A stretch of DNA of 64,000 nt from Meghimatium bilineatum (GCA_034231615.1 CM067317.1:42720011-42784010); one strand, 5' to 3'. Counted from the first letter of the stretch, positions 23,201 to 33,296 are shown. Numbers and translations: made by a program. Notes: a model not told the origin generated them from the sequence alone.

Positions 23201-23923
23201 TTACATTCATCCACCTGAGATTACATTCATCTACATGGGGTTACATTCATCCACCTGAGATTACATTCATCTACATGGGGTTACATTCATCTACATGGGG
23301 TTACACTCATCTACATGGGGTTACATTCATCTACATGGGGTTACACTCATCTACATGGGGTTACACTCATCTACATGGGGTTACATTCATCTACATGGGG
23401 TTACATTCATCCACCTGAGATTACACTCATCTACATGGGGTTACATTCATCTACATGGGGTTACATTCATCTACATGGGGTTACATTCATCTACATGGGG
23501 TTACATTCATCCACCTGAGATTACACTCATCTACATGGGGTTACACTCATCTACATGGGGTTACACTCATCTACATGGGGTTACACTCATCTACATGGGG
23601 TTACATTCATCCACCTGAGATTACACTCATCTACATGGGGTTACACTCATCTACATGGGGTTACACTCATCTACATGGGGTTACATTCATCTACATGGGG
23701 TTACATTCATCTACATGGGGTTACATTCATCCACCTGAGATTACACTCATCTACATGGGGTTACACTCATCTACATGGGGTTACACTCATCTACATGGGG
23801 TTACATTCATCCACCTGAGATTACACTTATCCGCCTGAGATTACACTCATCCACCTGAGATTTCACTCATCAACTTAAGATTACACTCATCCACCTGAGA
23901 TTACACTCATCCGCCTGATGTTA
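20211..23923. repeat. 20-bp satellite, ~185 units, two alternating monomer types
   Basis: Monomer A is 'ttacattcatctacatgggg'. Monomer B is 'ttacactcatccacctgaga'. The 5' edge (20250-20470) has a 102-bp higher-order unit with an extra 'ggagttatattcatgcaact' motif, repeated about twice. Next comes a B-rich zone (to ~20900), then an A-rich core to ~23800, then B-type again. The unit has no + strand stop in any frame, so all three frames are open for up to ~287 codons as 20-residue repeats. This is a property of the repeat and not evidence of a gene. Confidence 0.97.
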
Positions 23924-24239
23924 ACAATCAGGAAGGTGAAAAATTAGAGGCAATAGATATGTGGTTCTACAAAAGTAGCTGAGAATACCATGGACTACCG
24001 GGAAAACTAATGTAGAGGTGTTGAAAGTGTACATGGTAAACGGACCTAAATCAGTAATATAAGAAATAAACAGAGAAATAAACAGAGACAGAGGGGGACA
24101 ACGTGAGAAAATATTAGGCAGTTTAACAACCTGTCACTGCAGGGAAACAACAACGATCTTGATACATAATACTGAAGATAGAGAGCTGTGGATAGTCATG
24201 ATCGCCTACGCCAGTCGGCATTGCACCTGATGATGATCG
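23924..24239 (+). mobile_element. RTE LINE family B fragment inserted in the satellite
   Basis: The insert has the post-RT block ('KLEAIDMWF'), 'EVLK', and a C-terminal end ('MIAYASRH'-like) before the short tail 'cacctgatgatgatc'. Target duplication gatgtta is present at 23917-23923 and 24240-24246, and satellite units resume immediately after. Frameshifts make it non-coding. It is 5' truncated. Confidence 0.85.
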
Positions 24240-24300
24240 GATGTTACACTCATCCACCTGAGGTTACACTCATCCACCTGAGGTTACACTCATCCACCGG
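24240..24300. repeat. 20-bp satellite, 3' remnant
   Basis: Three monomer-B-like units ('ttacactcatccacctgagg') continue the array beyond the RTE insertion. Confidence 0.9.
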
Positions 24301-24974
24301 AACACAATACAAATCAATTCCCAAATAAACAACCGTGAACCTGTTTATTTATAACTTCACGTCTGGTAAAAATGTAAAAATGGCATGTTTTTCTTATCGG
24401 TGGACCCACGTGTCGTCTGTTCCCCATCTCCTGAATTATCAAACGTGTCTCGTATTTTAGCTGTAATATGCAGAACAAATCTGGCCAGAATAACAAGCGA
24501 GAGATGACAGAAAATTGTGGCCAAAATAAATCTGCAAAAGCCATGTAAAAATGTTCATTTCATGGAAGCTTGTTTACGATGGTATATAAATGATGAATGA
24601 GTTAACAGCAGGGAAAGGAAGGTAAACGTGTCAAGAATAGGGGTTTTCGGACAAGTCCTTTTCAGAGTAGTCTTCTTTGTAGATTTCAAATAGCGTCACT
24701 TGGCTTGGCTGATGCGACTGAGCATATGTCACTTTGCATATAATCTGTGTTGACAGCCAATGAAAATCGTGGGAAAAGTTGGATCAGTCAAAATAAGTGA
24801 CGTTGTTCTTTTTTTTATCTTTTCGCGGGATTTATCAGAAGACGACTTCGTTAGGAGGTCACGTAAATTTGTTGTGTAAGCTGGTTCTGTTAAAACTTGT
24901 GTCTCAAACTTGTTCCTGTCATGCTTCCATTTGTATAGATCAGTGTATCTCGAACTCTATGCCACTGACCCCTT
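24301..24974. other. No recognisable gene
   Basis: No splice-bounded coding or repeat partner was seen. Confidence 0.3.
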
Positions 24975-25010
24975 TCATATATATATGAAATATATATTCT
25001 GCATATGTTC

Positions 25011-25070
<60 letters not shown>
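24975..25070. repeat. (TA)n microsatellite
   Basis: Two short TA tracts around 'gaaatatatattctgcatat', then a pure run from 25014 to 25070. Confidence 0.95.
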
Positions 25071-25075
<5 letters not shown>

Positions 25076-25209
25076 GAATGTTTTGTACATGAAAGCCGAC
25101 ATGATTCCTTGTCAAGAACGATACAAGAATGATTGATTGTGGAAAAGGCAGAGAAGAACAAAGAAATGCATTGACAGCGACTTCGAGGACTTGTCAGGAC
25201 AAGATTTGT

Positions 25210-25295
25210 CTTCGTTCGACCATATCGTTGAAGAAAGAAATTTCTGTGTTGATGAATCGAATGTGGCACCCCTACAACCCTGACAGGTTTTGGGT
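25210..25295 (+). pseudogene. RTE LINE family C, extreme 3' coding tail
   Basis: The + strand 'VEERNFCVDESNVAPLQP' matches the tail of the copy at 18820-18900. It carries a single unit of the sequence that is tandemly repeated at 18870-19225. Confidence 0.55.
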
Positions 25296-25296
25296 T

Positions 25297-25385
25297 TCTT
25301 CTTCTTCTGCGTTCATTCTCAAACTCCCACTGGTACGCTTTGCATCAATGATAATGGTCTTGCTAGATTTCCCTAGGTCTTCCAA
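25297..25385 (+). repeat. R1 dispersed repeat, partial
   Basis: 'cttcttctgcgttcattctc' and 'aatggtcttgctagattt' match R1. The copy stops where the inverted zinc-finger pseudogene begins. Confidence 0.6.
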
Positions 25386-25400
25386 TTTGTTCATTGAATT

Positions 25401-26125
25401 TTAAAACTCAGGATCTCTGATGAGCTGACGAATTTGAGGACCTTCAAAAATGCCACCTTTCAACCTCTCTATGGTTAATCCTGGGAAAGCGTGGCACAAG
25501 TAAGTGAAGCAGCCACCATCCTTCTCCGTGGCTTTGATGAACTGTTTAATCAAGCCAAGCTTGATATGCAGCGGTGGGAATAGTATCTTGTGTCTGTCTA
25601 CCAGAGGATTGTTGACGCTGTTCTTTGATCTACCCGACACCAATTCTTCTCTTGCAGGCCAGTCCTTCTTGGTATAATGCTGAGACCTGTCCCTACTATC
25701 CCACATGTACAGAAAGCAGGGGTACTTTGTAAAGCCAGACTGTTGTCCCAATAGGAAATTCACCATCTTCAAGTCAACACAAATATACCACTCGTGCTGA
25801 TAATAAGAAACTTTATCCAGCACATACTTCACCGCTTCATACTTCTCCTTCAGTGTAGTCGAGTGAGCAAGGGGTACAGTATCAAACTGATTGCCATTGT
25901 GAACCAGAACACATTTTAGTGATCTCTTGCAGCTGTCAATGAACAGTCTCCAATCTCTGGGTTCATAATGTGCCATGTGAGGAGCCCAAGCTTTATCCTG
26001 GTCACCAAATTTTATACCAAAATACGCATGGAAAGCGTGCTTTATGAAAGTTGTGACTGGTTTCCTATTAGGAACGAGGGTGTATTCACCAGAGATGTAG
26101 CAGAAGATGTTAGGCTTATTTTTGC
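25401..26125 (-). pseudogene. Internally deleted copy of an uncharacterised repeat-gene family
   Basis: A 191-codon - strand frame (25401-25976) contains 'RDWRLFIDSCKRSLKCVL', 'WYICVDLKMVNFLLGQQ', 'ILFPPLHIKLGLIKQFIK' and 'GGIFEGPQIRQLIRDPEF'. From memory, these phrases belong to a large family of unknown function with many copies in aphid, spider and other invertebrate genomes. Upstream in the same direction (26125-25980) the sequence reads 'IFCYISGEYTLVPNRKP' and ends 'GDQDKAWAPH', the zinc-binding N-terminal part of that family (one Cys replaced by Ser). The two halves are joined with the region between them missing, and the C-terminus is cut off. It was possibly spread by a mobile element. 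No function is assigned. Confidence 0.7.
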
Positions 26126-26711
26126 AAGATCTTCAAGTTGAAGCCATTTGAATCACTTGAAACCTTAAAAAATACCAAAAAAATGTAGCAATACTAGTAA
26201 GTTTAAACATGTGAAATCTTCATAATTTGTATATTCCAAGATATATTAAGAAATTTTGCAACATATGACATGAAAATATCCATACATGTGACAATAAAAT
26301 ACTTGATGTCTATATCATTTGTCTTTTTAAATAGACATAATACAACCACTTTTGATCAAATGTGTGAAAATCAATTGTCGTTTTATTGATTGATTTGACA
26401 TGGTATATGACCCACCTATAAAAAACATCATGTGGTGCTAGATTTTAAAAAACCTGACATGATTGGGCAAAACCAATGTGATTTTTGGATTCAGCACAAT
26501 AAAATTATCATAAATCTGTATTTATAAAAAAAAAACACACAAAAAACTATAGACAGCAAATGTGATGTTGACCAGTGTATTAGATCGATAGACAGATATA
26601 GGCTTGTCGTAGAAGAATTATCAACTCTTAGCGTCGCACCGTAAAGCCACTCCAAAATATTCATTTGAGACTATATTCTGTTGAACTTCCATATCAAACA
26701 CAATATACTGT
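26126..26711. other. No recognisable feature
   Basis: AT-rich spacer with an A9 run near 26527-26535. Confidence 0.3.
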
Positions 26712-27452
26712 CATCATCATCATCAGGTGCCATGCCGGGTGGCGTAGGCGGTCATGGCTCTCCACAGCTCTCTATCCACAGTATTATGTATCAAAGTCGT
26801 TGTTGTTTCCTTGCCGTGCCAGGTTGTCAAACTGTCTAATATTTTCTCACGTTGTCGCCCTCTGTCTCTGGTGCCTTCAATCTTGCCTGTTGTGATTATG
26901 TTCTCTAAACCTTCCTGTCTCATGAAGTGGCCAAAAAAAGAAGATTGCCTTTTTCTTATATTCTTGATTAAGGTCCGTTTCGCATTTAACTCTTTTAACA
27001 CCTCTAAATTAGTTTTTCTGGCAGTCCATGGTATTCTCAGCATTCTTCTGAAGAACCACATCTCTGTTGCCTCCAATCTCCCACTTTCCAGTTTGTTTAT
27101 TGTCCAAGACTCGCACCCATATGTTAGTATAGGGGTTATATAGCACTACAGAACTCTCTTTCTCACCTCTAATGACAAGGTCATATTACACAGTATATTT
27201 TTCATTTTTCTGAATGTTGTTTTTGCCTGTCCTATTCTGCATCTTATTTCTGTTGAACTTCTTCCATCTGCTGTAATAATTGTACCTAGATATTTGAATT
27301 GGTGGACCTGTTTTAATACTATATCATTCACTATGATCTTGCAAGGTGTGTTATTTTCTTTCTTTGAAATAACCATTACTTCTGTTTTTTTGATATTTAG
27401 GAAGAGGCCTTTCTCTTTGACTAAAACTCCACAGCAACATGAAAACACTTGG
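26712..27452 (-). mobile_element. RTE LINE family B, 3' 740 bp
   Basis: The - strand enters in the RT palm/thumb region ('GLFLNIKKTEVMVISKKE', 'FKYLGTIITADGRSSTEI'), continues 'LSLEVRKRVL' and, after a frame change near 27100, 'LEATEMWFFRRMLRIPW' to 'MTAYATRHGT'. It ends at the tail 'cctgatgatgatgatg'. The catalytic YADD box lies upstream and is absent. It is highly similar to 49168-49690, the same family inverted elsewhere. It does not encode a working enzyme. Confidence 0.85.
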
Positions 27453-28747
27453 ACGACGCCCCTGAATAGATGAAATATATATGAACAATATGGTGGAAGG
27501 AATTATGAATTAATGAGGGCATAAGCGTGGTCTTAGTTGTAACAGACGGGTATGCCAACCCATTTTACGTCAGTTACTGCGTAAGGTTAATCCGACTATT
27601 TCTGTGCATTTCAATGACAAAACAAATTATAGCTAAATTACCAATGAAAAACATGATAATATTCTCGTATTTGCTTAGAAAAGTGGCACTGCCTTACATT
27701 TCGAAGGTCACAGCATAAGATGCACAGACACAAGAAGATATACAGTCTGACTAGAGATTATAGAGACCTGCGGACGGACGAGTGAATGTATAAGTAATGG
27801 ATGTTTAGATGGATAGAGAGCTGCATAAAAGATATAGAAAGATTTAACAGACAGAAATGACAATAAACAAGATGCAGTTAGACGAGATCAAAAGAGAACA
27901 AGTCAGAAGAAATGATAAATAATTCAGAAGTATAGATGCCAAATAAGAAATATTTATATAGACGCGACTCGAGAGCCAATTACGTAAGCTTGTGTGGGCC
28001 TCGAATATGAATGTTTTAAGGGAGATGATCGAGAAAATTCCGTTGATTTATGCAGAGAAAATGCAAAATGTTGTTTCTGATGTGAACGAAAAATAGAAGC
28101 AATTACTTGAGTACAAATAAATGGAGATGGCACATTCCAGTTTATTATTTGACAAATATGATCTTAAATTTATTAAAGAAGAAATCCGATCTGGTTCTTC
28201 AGTCTAAGAATGAAACAGGATTGTCCAAAAAGGGGGAATAATTTAGTCCTGAAGTAGATTATAATGAGAATTCGAATTCTGAAAATATTTTCTTTTTTAA
28301 ATCTCAAAGGAAGTTAATTGAGACTATGTCAATGTAAAATTGTTTGTAAATGTAAAACAGAAATTTGTATCGAGAGAAACATCTCGTACAGAAAGAGATG
28401 AGTATTAGTTGCCAAATAAGAAATAGTTGTTGTTTTAAATTTAAAACAAACATTTACTGAGTTTCACGTTTTTGTTTCCTCCAATGTCGAACATCAAAAT
28501 CTGACAACGAGCTGTCTTTATAAGTCTATTTCCTCCGTACCACTATTTTTCGACTAACATCGTCACAGGTATGCACCAATCCATTCCTCTTTATCACTGT
28601 TTGGCATCGCTTTGTACAGCGTAGTTGCGATATCTTGTGATTTGATATTTTGTGAACTCATGGGTCAGTGTATATAGTCAGTATAAATTCATACTAGCTG
28701 GCCAGTAAAATTGGCTCGGCTGGTCTACTTTTAGCCCAGCTGTGGTC
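27453..28747. other. No recognisable gene
   Basis: AT-rich sequence upstream of the HDAC6 exons. I searched it for histone deacetylase motifs on the + strand and found none. Earlier HDAC6 exons may be here but are not recognisable to me. Confidence 0.3.
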
Positions 28748-28905
28748 TACAACAACTTGGTACGGACTGAAAAAATGTGTATGTAATTACAGAAATTCGC
28801 TATATACAATACAAACAGTAAAAGATAAATATAATTGGGGATTTTGAAAAGTGTTGTTATATACAAATTTGTTATAAAAGGATGCGCTATAGAGGTATTC
28901 CACTG
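28748..28905 (+). mobile_element. pogo/Tigger-like MITE, 3' part
   Basis: It ends 'gctatagaggtattccactg' followed by TA. It is homologous to 37529-37809 over 'acttggt..ggactga', 'caaacagtaaaagataaata' and 'ttgttataaaaggatg'. The 5' inverted repeat is degraded. Confidence 0.65.
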
Positions 28906-29055
28906 TATTACTTGTAGCTAATTATTAGAAGAATTATGAATTGTGTGGTGACAACCCCTTGCCTTCTCAAGAGAAAAATGATTATTTCCAGGAAGTTGAT
29001 GGTATGCATAGACCCATCTCTTTGTGTCATAGGGCCTATACTTTTATTTCCAGAG

Positions 29056-29570
29056 AATTGATGAAATAAAAGTACCATTATCAGACTGTGCTAAGAGCCA
29101 TATACAAAGATAATGAAAGTACAGTTAGAACAAGTGAAGGACTTATAAAGTGGTTTCAGTAGCATCGGGGCTGTACCATATCACCATTATTGTTTATTAT
29201 TTATATGAATAATGTTAATAAAATAATCAAAACTTTGTACCATCATCGTGTTATCAATATCAGACATGGACACTAACTAAAGAACAAGAGGAAAAACTTA
29301 CTACATGTAAAATGAGTTGTCTAAGAAAAGCAGCAAACAGAACAAGAAGAAATAATGTCAGGAATGAAGAGATTACAAGAACTGTTGGAAGAACATCTGT
29401 GGTCAAATATATTGAAAAACATAGTTTGAAATGGTTTGACCACTTAATGAGAATGAACTCTTACTGGTAAGCGGAAAGAGCATACAGCATGAGAATGGAA
29501 ACATCAAGATGCAAAAGAAGACCAAGAAGAAGGTGGATTAAAGGAGTTACCAACATTCTGAGATATTACA
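29056..29570 (+). pseudogene. RTE-type LINE relic with internal deletion
   Basis: An RT segment ('GCTISPLLFIIYMNNV', the motif before the catalytic box) is followed within ~40 bases by post-RT sequence ('TWTLTKEQEEKL', then 'SLKWFDHLMRMNS'), so the YADD region is deleted. The C-terminal 'RPRRRWIKGV' block is open at 29489-29560. It sits directly upstream of the first recognised HDAC6 exon. Confidence 0.6.
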
Positions 29571-29719
29571 ACTGCATATCAAGCAACCAAATGTGCTATA
29601 ACCCAAAAACCTATCATTTTCGATCCTGCTACCCCATAAAGCAAAAACAGAGAAATGACAATAGATTGATAATCCCAGTCATTCATATCAACATGTAATA
29701 TTATAACTTTTATTTCCAG

Positions 29720-29872
29720 GGAGTGAATGAATTGCATGCTGTCCAGCCCTTGCCTTGGTGCCCTCACCTAACAGAAGTGAGACCACTGCCAAATTCAGGC
29801 CTTAGGGTGAATGCTCCGTGCACTTCCTGTGGGGATGTTTCTGAGAACTGGGTCTGTTTGACCTGCTACACC
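29720..29872 (+). CDS. HDAC6: HDAC6 exon: first half of the UBP-type zinc finger
   Basis: Acceptor 'tttatttccag' and donor 'gtaagt' bound 51 codons (phase 0 at both ends). The exon encodes '[16 protein letters not shown]', then 'CTSC' and 'NWVCLTCYT': the first zinc ligands (Cys, His, two CxxC pairs) of the C-terminal BUZ/ZnF-UBP domain of histone deacetylase 6. In animals that domain binds the free C-terminus of ubiquitin and lets the cytoplasmic deacetylase recruit polyubiquitinated aggregates. The match to HDAC6 rather than a ubiquitin protease rests on 'LPWCPHL' and on the domain lying at the very end of the protein. The catalytic deacetylase domains are not in view. RTE and MITE relics lie just upstream. 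Confidence 0.9.
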
Positions 29873-30452
29873 GTAAGTCTTCCTTATTGATGTTTAAACA
29901 ATTATGAAGCCTACATGCCCACATTCAACTATAGTTCATTATAATTATGTTAGCTCATATTTCATCTAAGTGTAAAAAGCTTACAGCTGTCAAATTTGTC
30001 CTGTTCTTATGTTATACATCTTTCATAAGTCACTATATATTTCTGTTTGTTGTGATACCCAGCAATTATGAGAAGTGAAGCTCATGTTTCCTGTAGGCCT
30101 ATGCATTGTGGAGGTCATCTAGAGTTATCTTTCATACCAAAAATACTCCACCTCTCAATGGTATTCGTAGCTTTATATAATAAGCCTCCTAATCAAAGGG
30201 GGTCTATGTAGAAGAAATGTTCCACTATTTGGTACACAGACATCCAATCACATGGAAGATTGCAACCATTTGATAGTATCATGGTTGACCACTTGTGACC
30301 GCACAGTCCACATGACTGCTCAACAATAATATGCTAGACGAAAGGCAAGAGCTGATAAATATCTGACAGATTCCTTCCATAATTGTTTCAATTTGGAAGA
30401 ATATTCAGTGCACGAATGACTCACTAATTACAGACCGACAGGACACACCACA

Positions 30453-30590
30453 GTCATTGTTTGTTTGTTTTTCGTTCGCTCCATTGTAACCATCACGGAT
30501 ATCCGTGCGGTTTCCGCCGGGAGCGTGATTACGTTGTGCCACCGTTATGCGCCTTGTAGGCCTAGCACATCCGATTTCGGCATGACAGTC
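30453..30590 (+). repeat. R3 dispersed repeat inside an HDAC6 intron
   Basis: It is nearly identical to the - strand of 52868-52990: 'ttcgctccattgtaac', 'catcacggatatccgtg', 'gggagcgtgattacg' and 'cctagcacatccgatttcgg'. It contains a palindrome (cacggatatccgtg). No ORF. Confidence 0.8.
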
Positions 30591-30873
30591 ATTGTGATTT
30601 CTATCCCATTTGAGCTGAGTTGGTCTTTGTTGATTTGTCAGACAAATGTGCACACACACATGCACACAAATACATACAACAAGAGCTATCTGCATTCATA
30701 TAATTCATCATTTTCTGAACAAAACAGCTTCCATTCAACAGCTTGGGAGTGCGTGAATATGGCATCTGTGATGAATGACATACATAAACATTGTGTGACA
30801 CAATAATTCTCAAATCTCTGACATTACATCTTACTAGAAGTCAAATCTGCATTTTTTGTATATTTTTGTTCAG

Positions 30874-31002
30874 GTGGAATGCAGCAGGTTTATTAATGAA
30901 CACATGCTGATGCATAAGATAGAGACTGGACACAATGTGGTCCTTAGTTACTCAGACCTCAGTATATGGTGTTACAGCTGTGAACATTACCTGGACAATG
31001 AG
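30874..31002 (+). CDS. HDAC6: HDAC6 exon: second half of the UBP-type zinc finger
   Basis: Acceptor 'tttttgttcag' and donor 'gtaggt' bound 43 codons in phase 0. It encodes 'ECSRFINEHMLMH', 'GHNVVLSYSDLSIWCYSC' and 'EHYLDNE'. It supplies the remaining zinc ligands (Cys, three His and the last CxxC) and the ubiquitin-tail pocket residues, including the Arg of 'SRF' and the Trp of 'SIWCY'. In human HDAC6 the position after the Arg is Tyr; here it is Phe. All ligands needed for three zinc sites are present across the two exons, so the domain looks functional. The intron to the next exon is ~2.2 kb and full of repeats. Confidence 0.92.
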
Positions 31003-31082
31003 GTAGGTATTGCTGCAAGTACTGGCTCAGATTACAATATTTATGCAATGAACATGCAGAAGTAGCTATTTTTACAAGTATA

Positions 31083-31254
31083 TCAGAATCCCTCTATAGC
31101 ATATTCATTTATAACACATTCCCCTATATAGCAACACTTTTCAAAATCCCCAATTATATTTATTCTTCTATACTGTTTGGACTGTATATAGCGAGTTTCT
31201 GTTATTACATACATATTTTATCGTTCCGGACCAAGTTGTAACGAGATTCCACTA
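31083..31254 (-). mobile_element. pogo/Tigger-like MITE in the last HDAC6 intron
   Basis: Inverted relative to the copies at 28748-28905 and 37529-37809. It ends 'ttgtaacgagattccact' and 'tcagaatccctctatagc', which are imperfect terminal inverted repeats, next to TA. No coding. Confidence 0.7.
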
Positions 31255-31744
31255 TATGGAAAACTGGGTGTTACCATCACAGAACAAAACCACATTTTCA
31301 GTCAGAAGTCAGGAACCGATAAAAAACACCAAGATGTGTTTAAACGGCCAGTGATCACTTGAACAAAGAATAGGTGACATCAAGTGTAAGCAGTCTTAAA
31401 CTCTTCTAATACTAGTTTTCTGTTCAATCCACAATCCTGGATCATAACAGTTGTCAGAACTGTGACAGCAGCTACATCTCTATACCACTATTATAGTTAC
31501 AATCTGTGAGGTCGGCTAGGGGGCTCTAGCCCCTAGTCATCTAATTAAGAACCCAAGTTCTGCCCATGCATGTACAGTATGAAAGCGGCAGAGTGAACTC
31601 AATCTCCTAGTGCCCAATGCGCACAAAAGTGTCACCCGTCATCATAAAGTGCAGCAAGACAGAAAGGTACCATGATCATCTACTGCACCTTGACGTACAC
31701 TCAGTTGTCTTGCCACTGAGACTATTTGCGTTGGAGAAAGAGAG

Positions 31745-31858
31745 TGAAGTTCATGACATTGAACAAGTCTACCTTACTTTAATCCAATTTCATCTTGCAA
31801 GTGAAGTTCATGACATTGCACAAGTCTCCCTTACTTTAATCCAATTTCATCTTGCAAG
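31745..31858. repeat. 57-bp tandem duplication
   Basis: Two adjacent copies starting 'gtgaagttcatgacattg' and differing at only about three positions. In the HDAC6 intron. Confidence 0.9.
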
Positions 31859-31894
31859 TCATGGAATCATATTCTTTTCAGCATCAAAACAAGA

Positions 31895-32131
31895 AATTCA
31901 CAAACATCTTCCACAGCAACTTCTACAATGAACTGTGTTCATGTAACCGTTCAAGTGGAGGCCAGAAGAAATGCTTAGAGGATTACTTGAAGAAATTTTT
32001 CAAGCATTGCAAGATTGACCCAAGATCTTGGAAAATCACAGCTATTGACCATCCAGCATTAAAGTCAGATCAGAGTGGGTATTAAAAGTTGTAAACAGGT
32101 TAGAACATTACAATTCCAAAAAGACAAAAAC
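31895..32131 (+). pseudogene. LINE family D relic, left part (split by R2)
   Basis: Coding in shifted frames includes 'SGGQKKCLEDYLKKFFKHCK' and 'IDPRSW', parallel to 'GGQRKRYK' and 'EIDHDTW' in the copy at 19560-19680. The R2 element interrupts it, and the sequence resumes at 32777. Confidence 0.65.
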
Positions 32132-32144
32132 GAAAGGATAGATG

Positions 32145-32763
32145 GGTTGGTTGGGTGGTTGGTTGCTGATCCAGCGGTCCATGGGCTCCTGCCCTTTGAC
32201 CTAATGCCATTAGATGGCATTATATTGCTGGGAAGTCTGTTGATTTTCGGCCCACCCCGGGACAGAGCCAGAGAATAGCTATCACACCTCCAGGAAGGTA
32301 GGTTTAAACCTATGCACTTCTCCTAGCCACTGTAGCCAAGATAGGGTTCACTGTGCTCATTCCCCGCCACCAATTGACTACTGGTTATGCCGAACTTCTC
32401 TATTGCTCCAGGCATGCAACCAAATGTTCAAGTCAAAAGGATTGTCACGTCCTGAGTCACTGTGCCTCTATGATGGGCCTCAGCCATAGGAAAAACAGTG
32501 ATGTCAGTTTCCTCCTCCTCAGTGCTGCACAGTACATCTCTGGCTCCCTCCCAACCACAGAGGGTGCATACATACATATTCAGGCAAATATGTAAAACAT
32601 TTCAACAACAAAACAAAATCATAATTGTATAGATGATGTGCCATGAAGTTTCTATAAGAAGATAACCTCAATATAACGGCATGTCATCCACTAAGGTTTT
32701 CTGTTGCATGGATGGTATGTCTAGTGGGCCATTGGTGAGACCCACAGATGCAACCACATGCTT
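32145..32763 (+). mobile_element. R2 non-coding retroelement (~619 bp), copy 2
   Basis: Flanked by a perfect 13-bp target duplication, gaaaggatagatg, at 32132-32144 and 32764-32776. It starts with a GGTTGG-rich end ('ggttggttgggtggttggtt') and ends 'caaccacatgctt'. The host sequence is a family D LINE relic that continues on both sides. The same boundaries are seen in copy 1 (2451-3060), also with a 13-bp duplication. No ORF, no poly(A). Confidence 0.85.
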
Positions 32764-32776
32764 GAAAGGATAGATG

Positions 32777-32935
32777 AGACTATACAATTCCAAATAAGAC
32801 AAAAATGAATAGCATCAAAAAAGCATCAAAGAATAGATCAGACTGTTTTCCCTCATCTCAAGACCTGCTATATTCCTGCTCACATTGCAACAGGTCTTTC
32901 AGAGCCAAGATTGGGCTAATGTCATCTAAGGACTC
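32777..32935 (+). pseudogene. LINE family D relic, right part with the C2H2 remnant
   Basis: It continues the relic after R2. Near 32870-32930 the + strand encodes 'YSCSHCNRSFRAKIGLMSS', a C2H2 finger whose His pair is lost. This confirms the family D assignment of the left part. Confidence 0.65.
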
Positions 32936-33227
32936 ATAAACAATCAAATTAAATTTGACCTTTATTAATTGTCATTTCCATCTTTGCATGCGAAGGAGGA
33001 ACCCATCTTTCTAAACCATTGACTTTATGTCCAAAATATGTTAGCTTGTATATTTTTAAAATTTTTGAGGAGCCAATCTTCTTTGTTCAGGTCTTTATGG
33101 TCATCTGTGTTGAGTTGTCTTTCCTTCCATGATATTCTTAAGAACTTTCTCTATCATTTCAAAAACTGATATTCTTGTTTTCCATTTACTGAAACCAAAT
33201 TACATGCCTTTTTTTTTCTCTCACCAG

Positions 33228-33296
33228 ATCTTGTTCCCAATGAAAAATGCAGCACACGAGATCAAGTTTGGAGAATCCTTGACTCAATTTGCTTAA
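33228..33296 (+). CDS. HDAC6: HDAC6 terminal exon and stop codon
   Basis: A strong acceptor (T-rich tract and 'ctctcaccag') is followed by 22 codons and TAA at 33294-33296: 'MKNAAHEIKFGESL' near the end. This matches the last residues of animal HDAC6, where 'VKNIAHQNKFGE' follows the zinc finger, so the protein ends here. Phase 0 joins it to the exon at 30874-31002. The 3' untranslated region probably runs through a 48-bp minisatellite. Candidate AATAAA signals lie near 33985-34010. Confidence 0.88.
   Translation: MLFPMKNAAHEIKFGESLTQFA

Noticed and set aside
20915-23838. Many overlapping long open frames (67-287 codons) reading 20-residue repeats
   Set aside because: All come from one 20-bp satellite unit without + strand stops; the same peptide appears in all three frames, so this is not evidence for a gene.
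20211-23923. CRISPR-like regular repeats
   Set aside because: The repeat units are contiguous with no unique spacers, and the context is eukaryotic. The same applies to the 25-, 31-, 43-, 44-, 48- and 50-bp arrays.
24301-24544. Minus-strand 76-codon ORF next to the satellite
   Set aside because: No homology recognised and no splice sites; likely chance.
27453-29700. Upstream HDAC6 deacetylase exons
   Set aside because: I looked for HHGNG, GHH and GGYN-type motifs on the + strand and found none.
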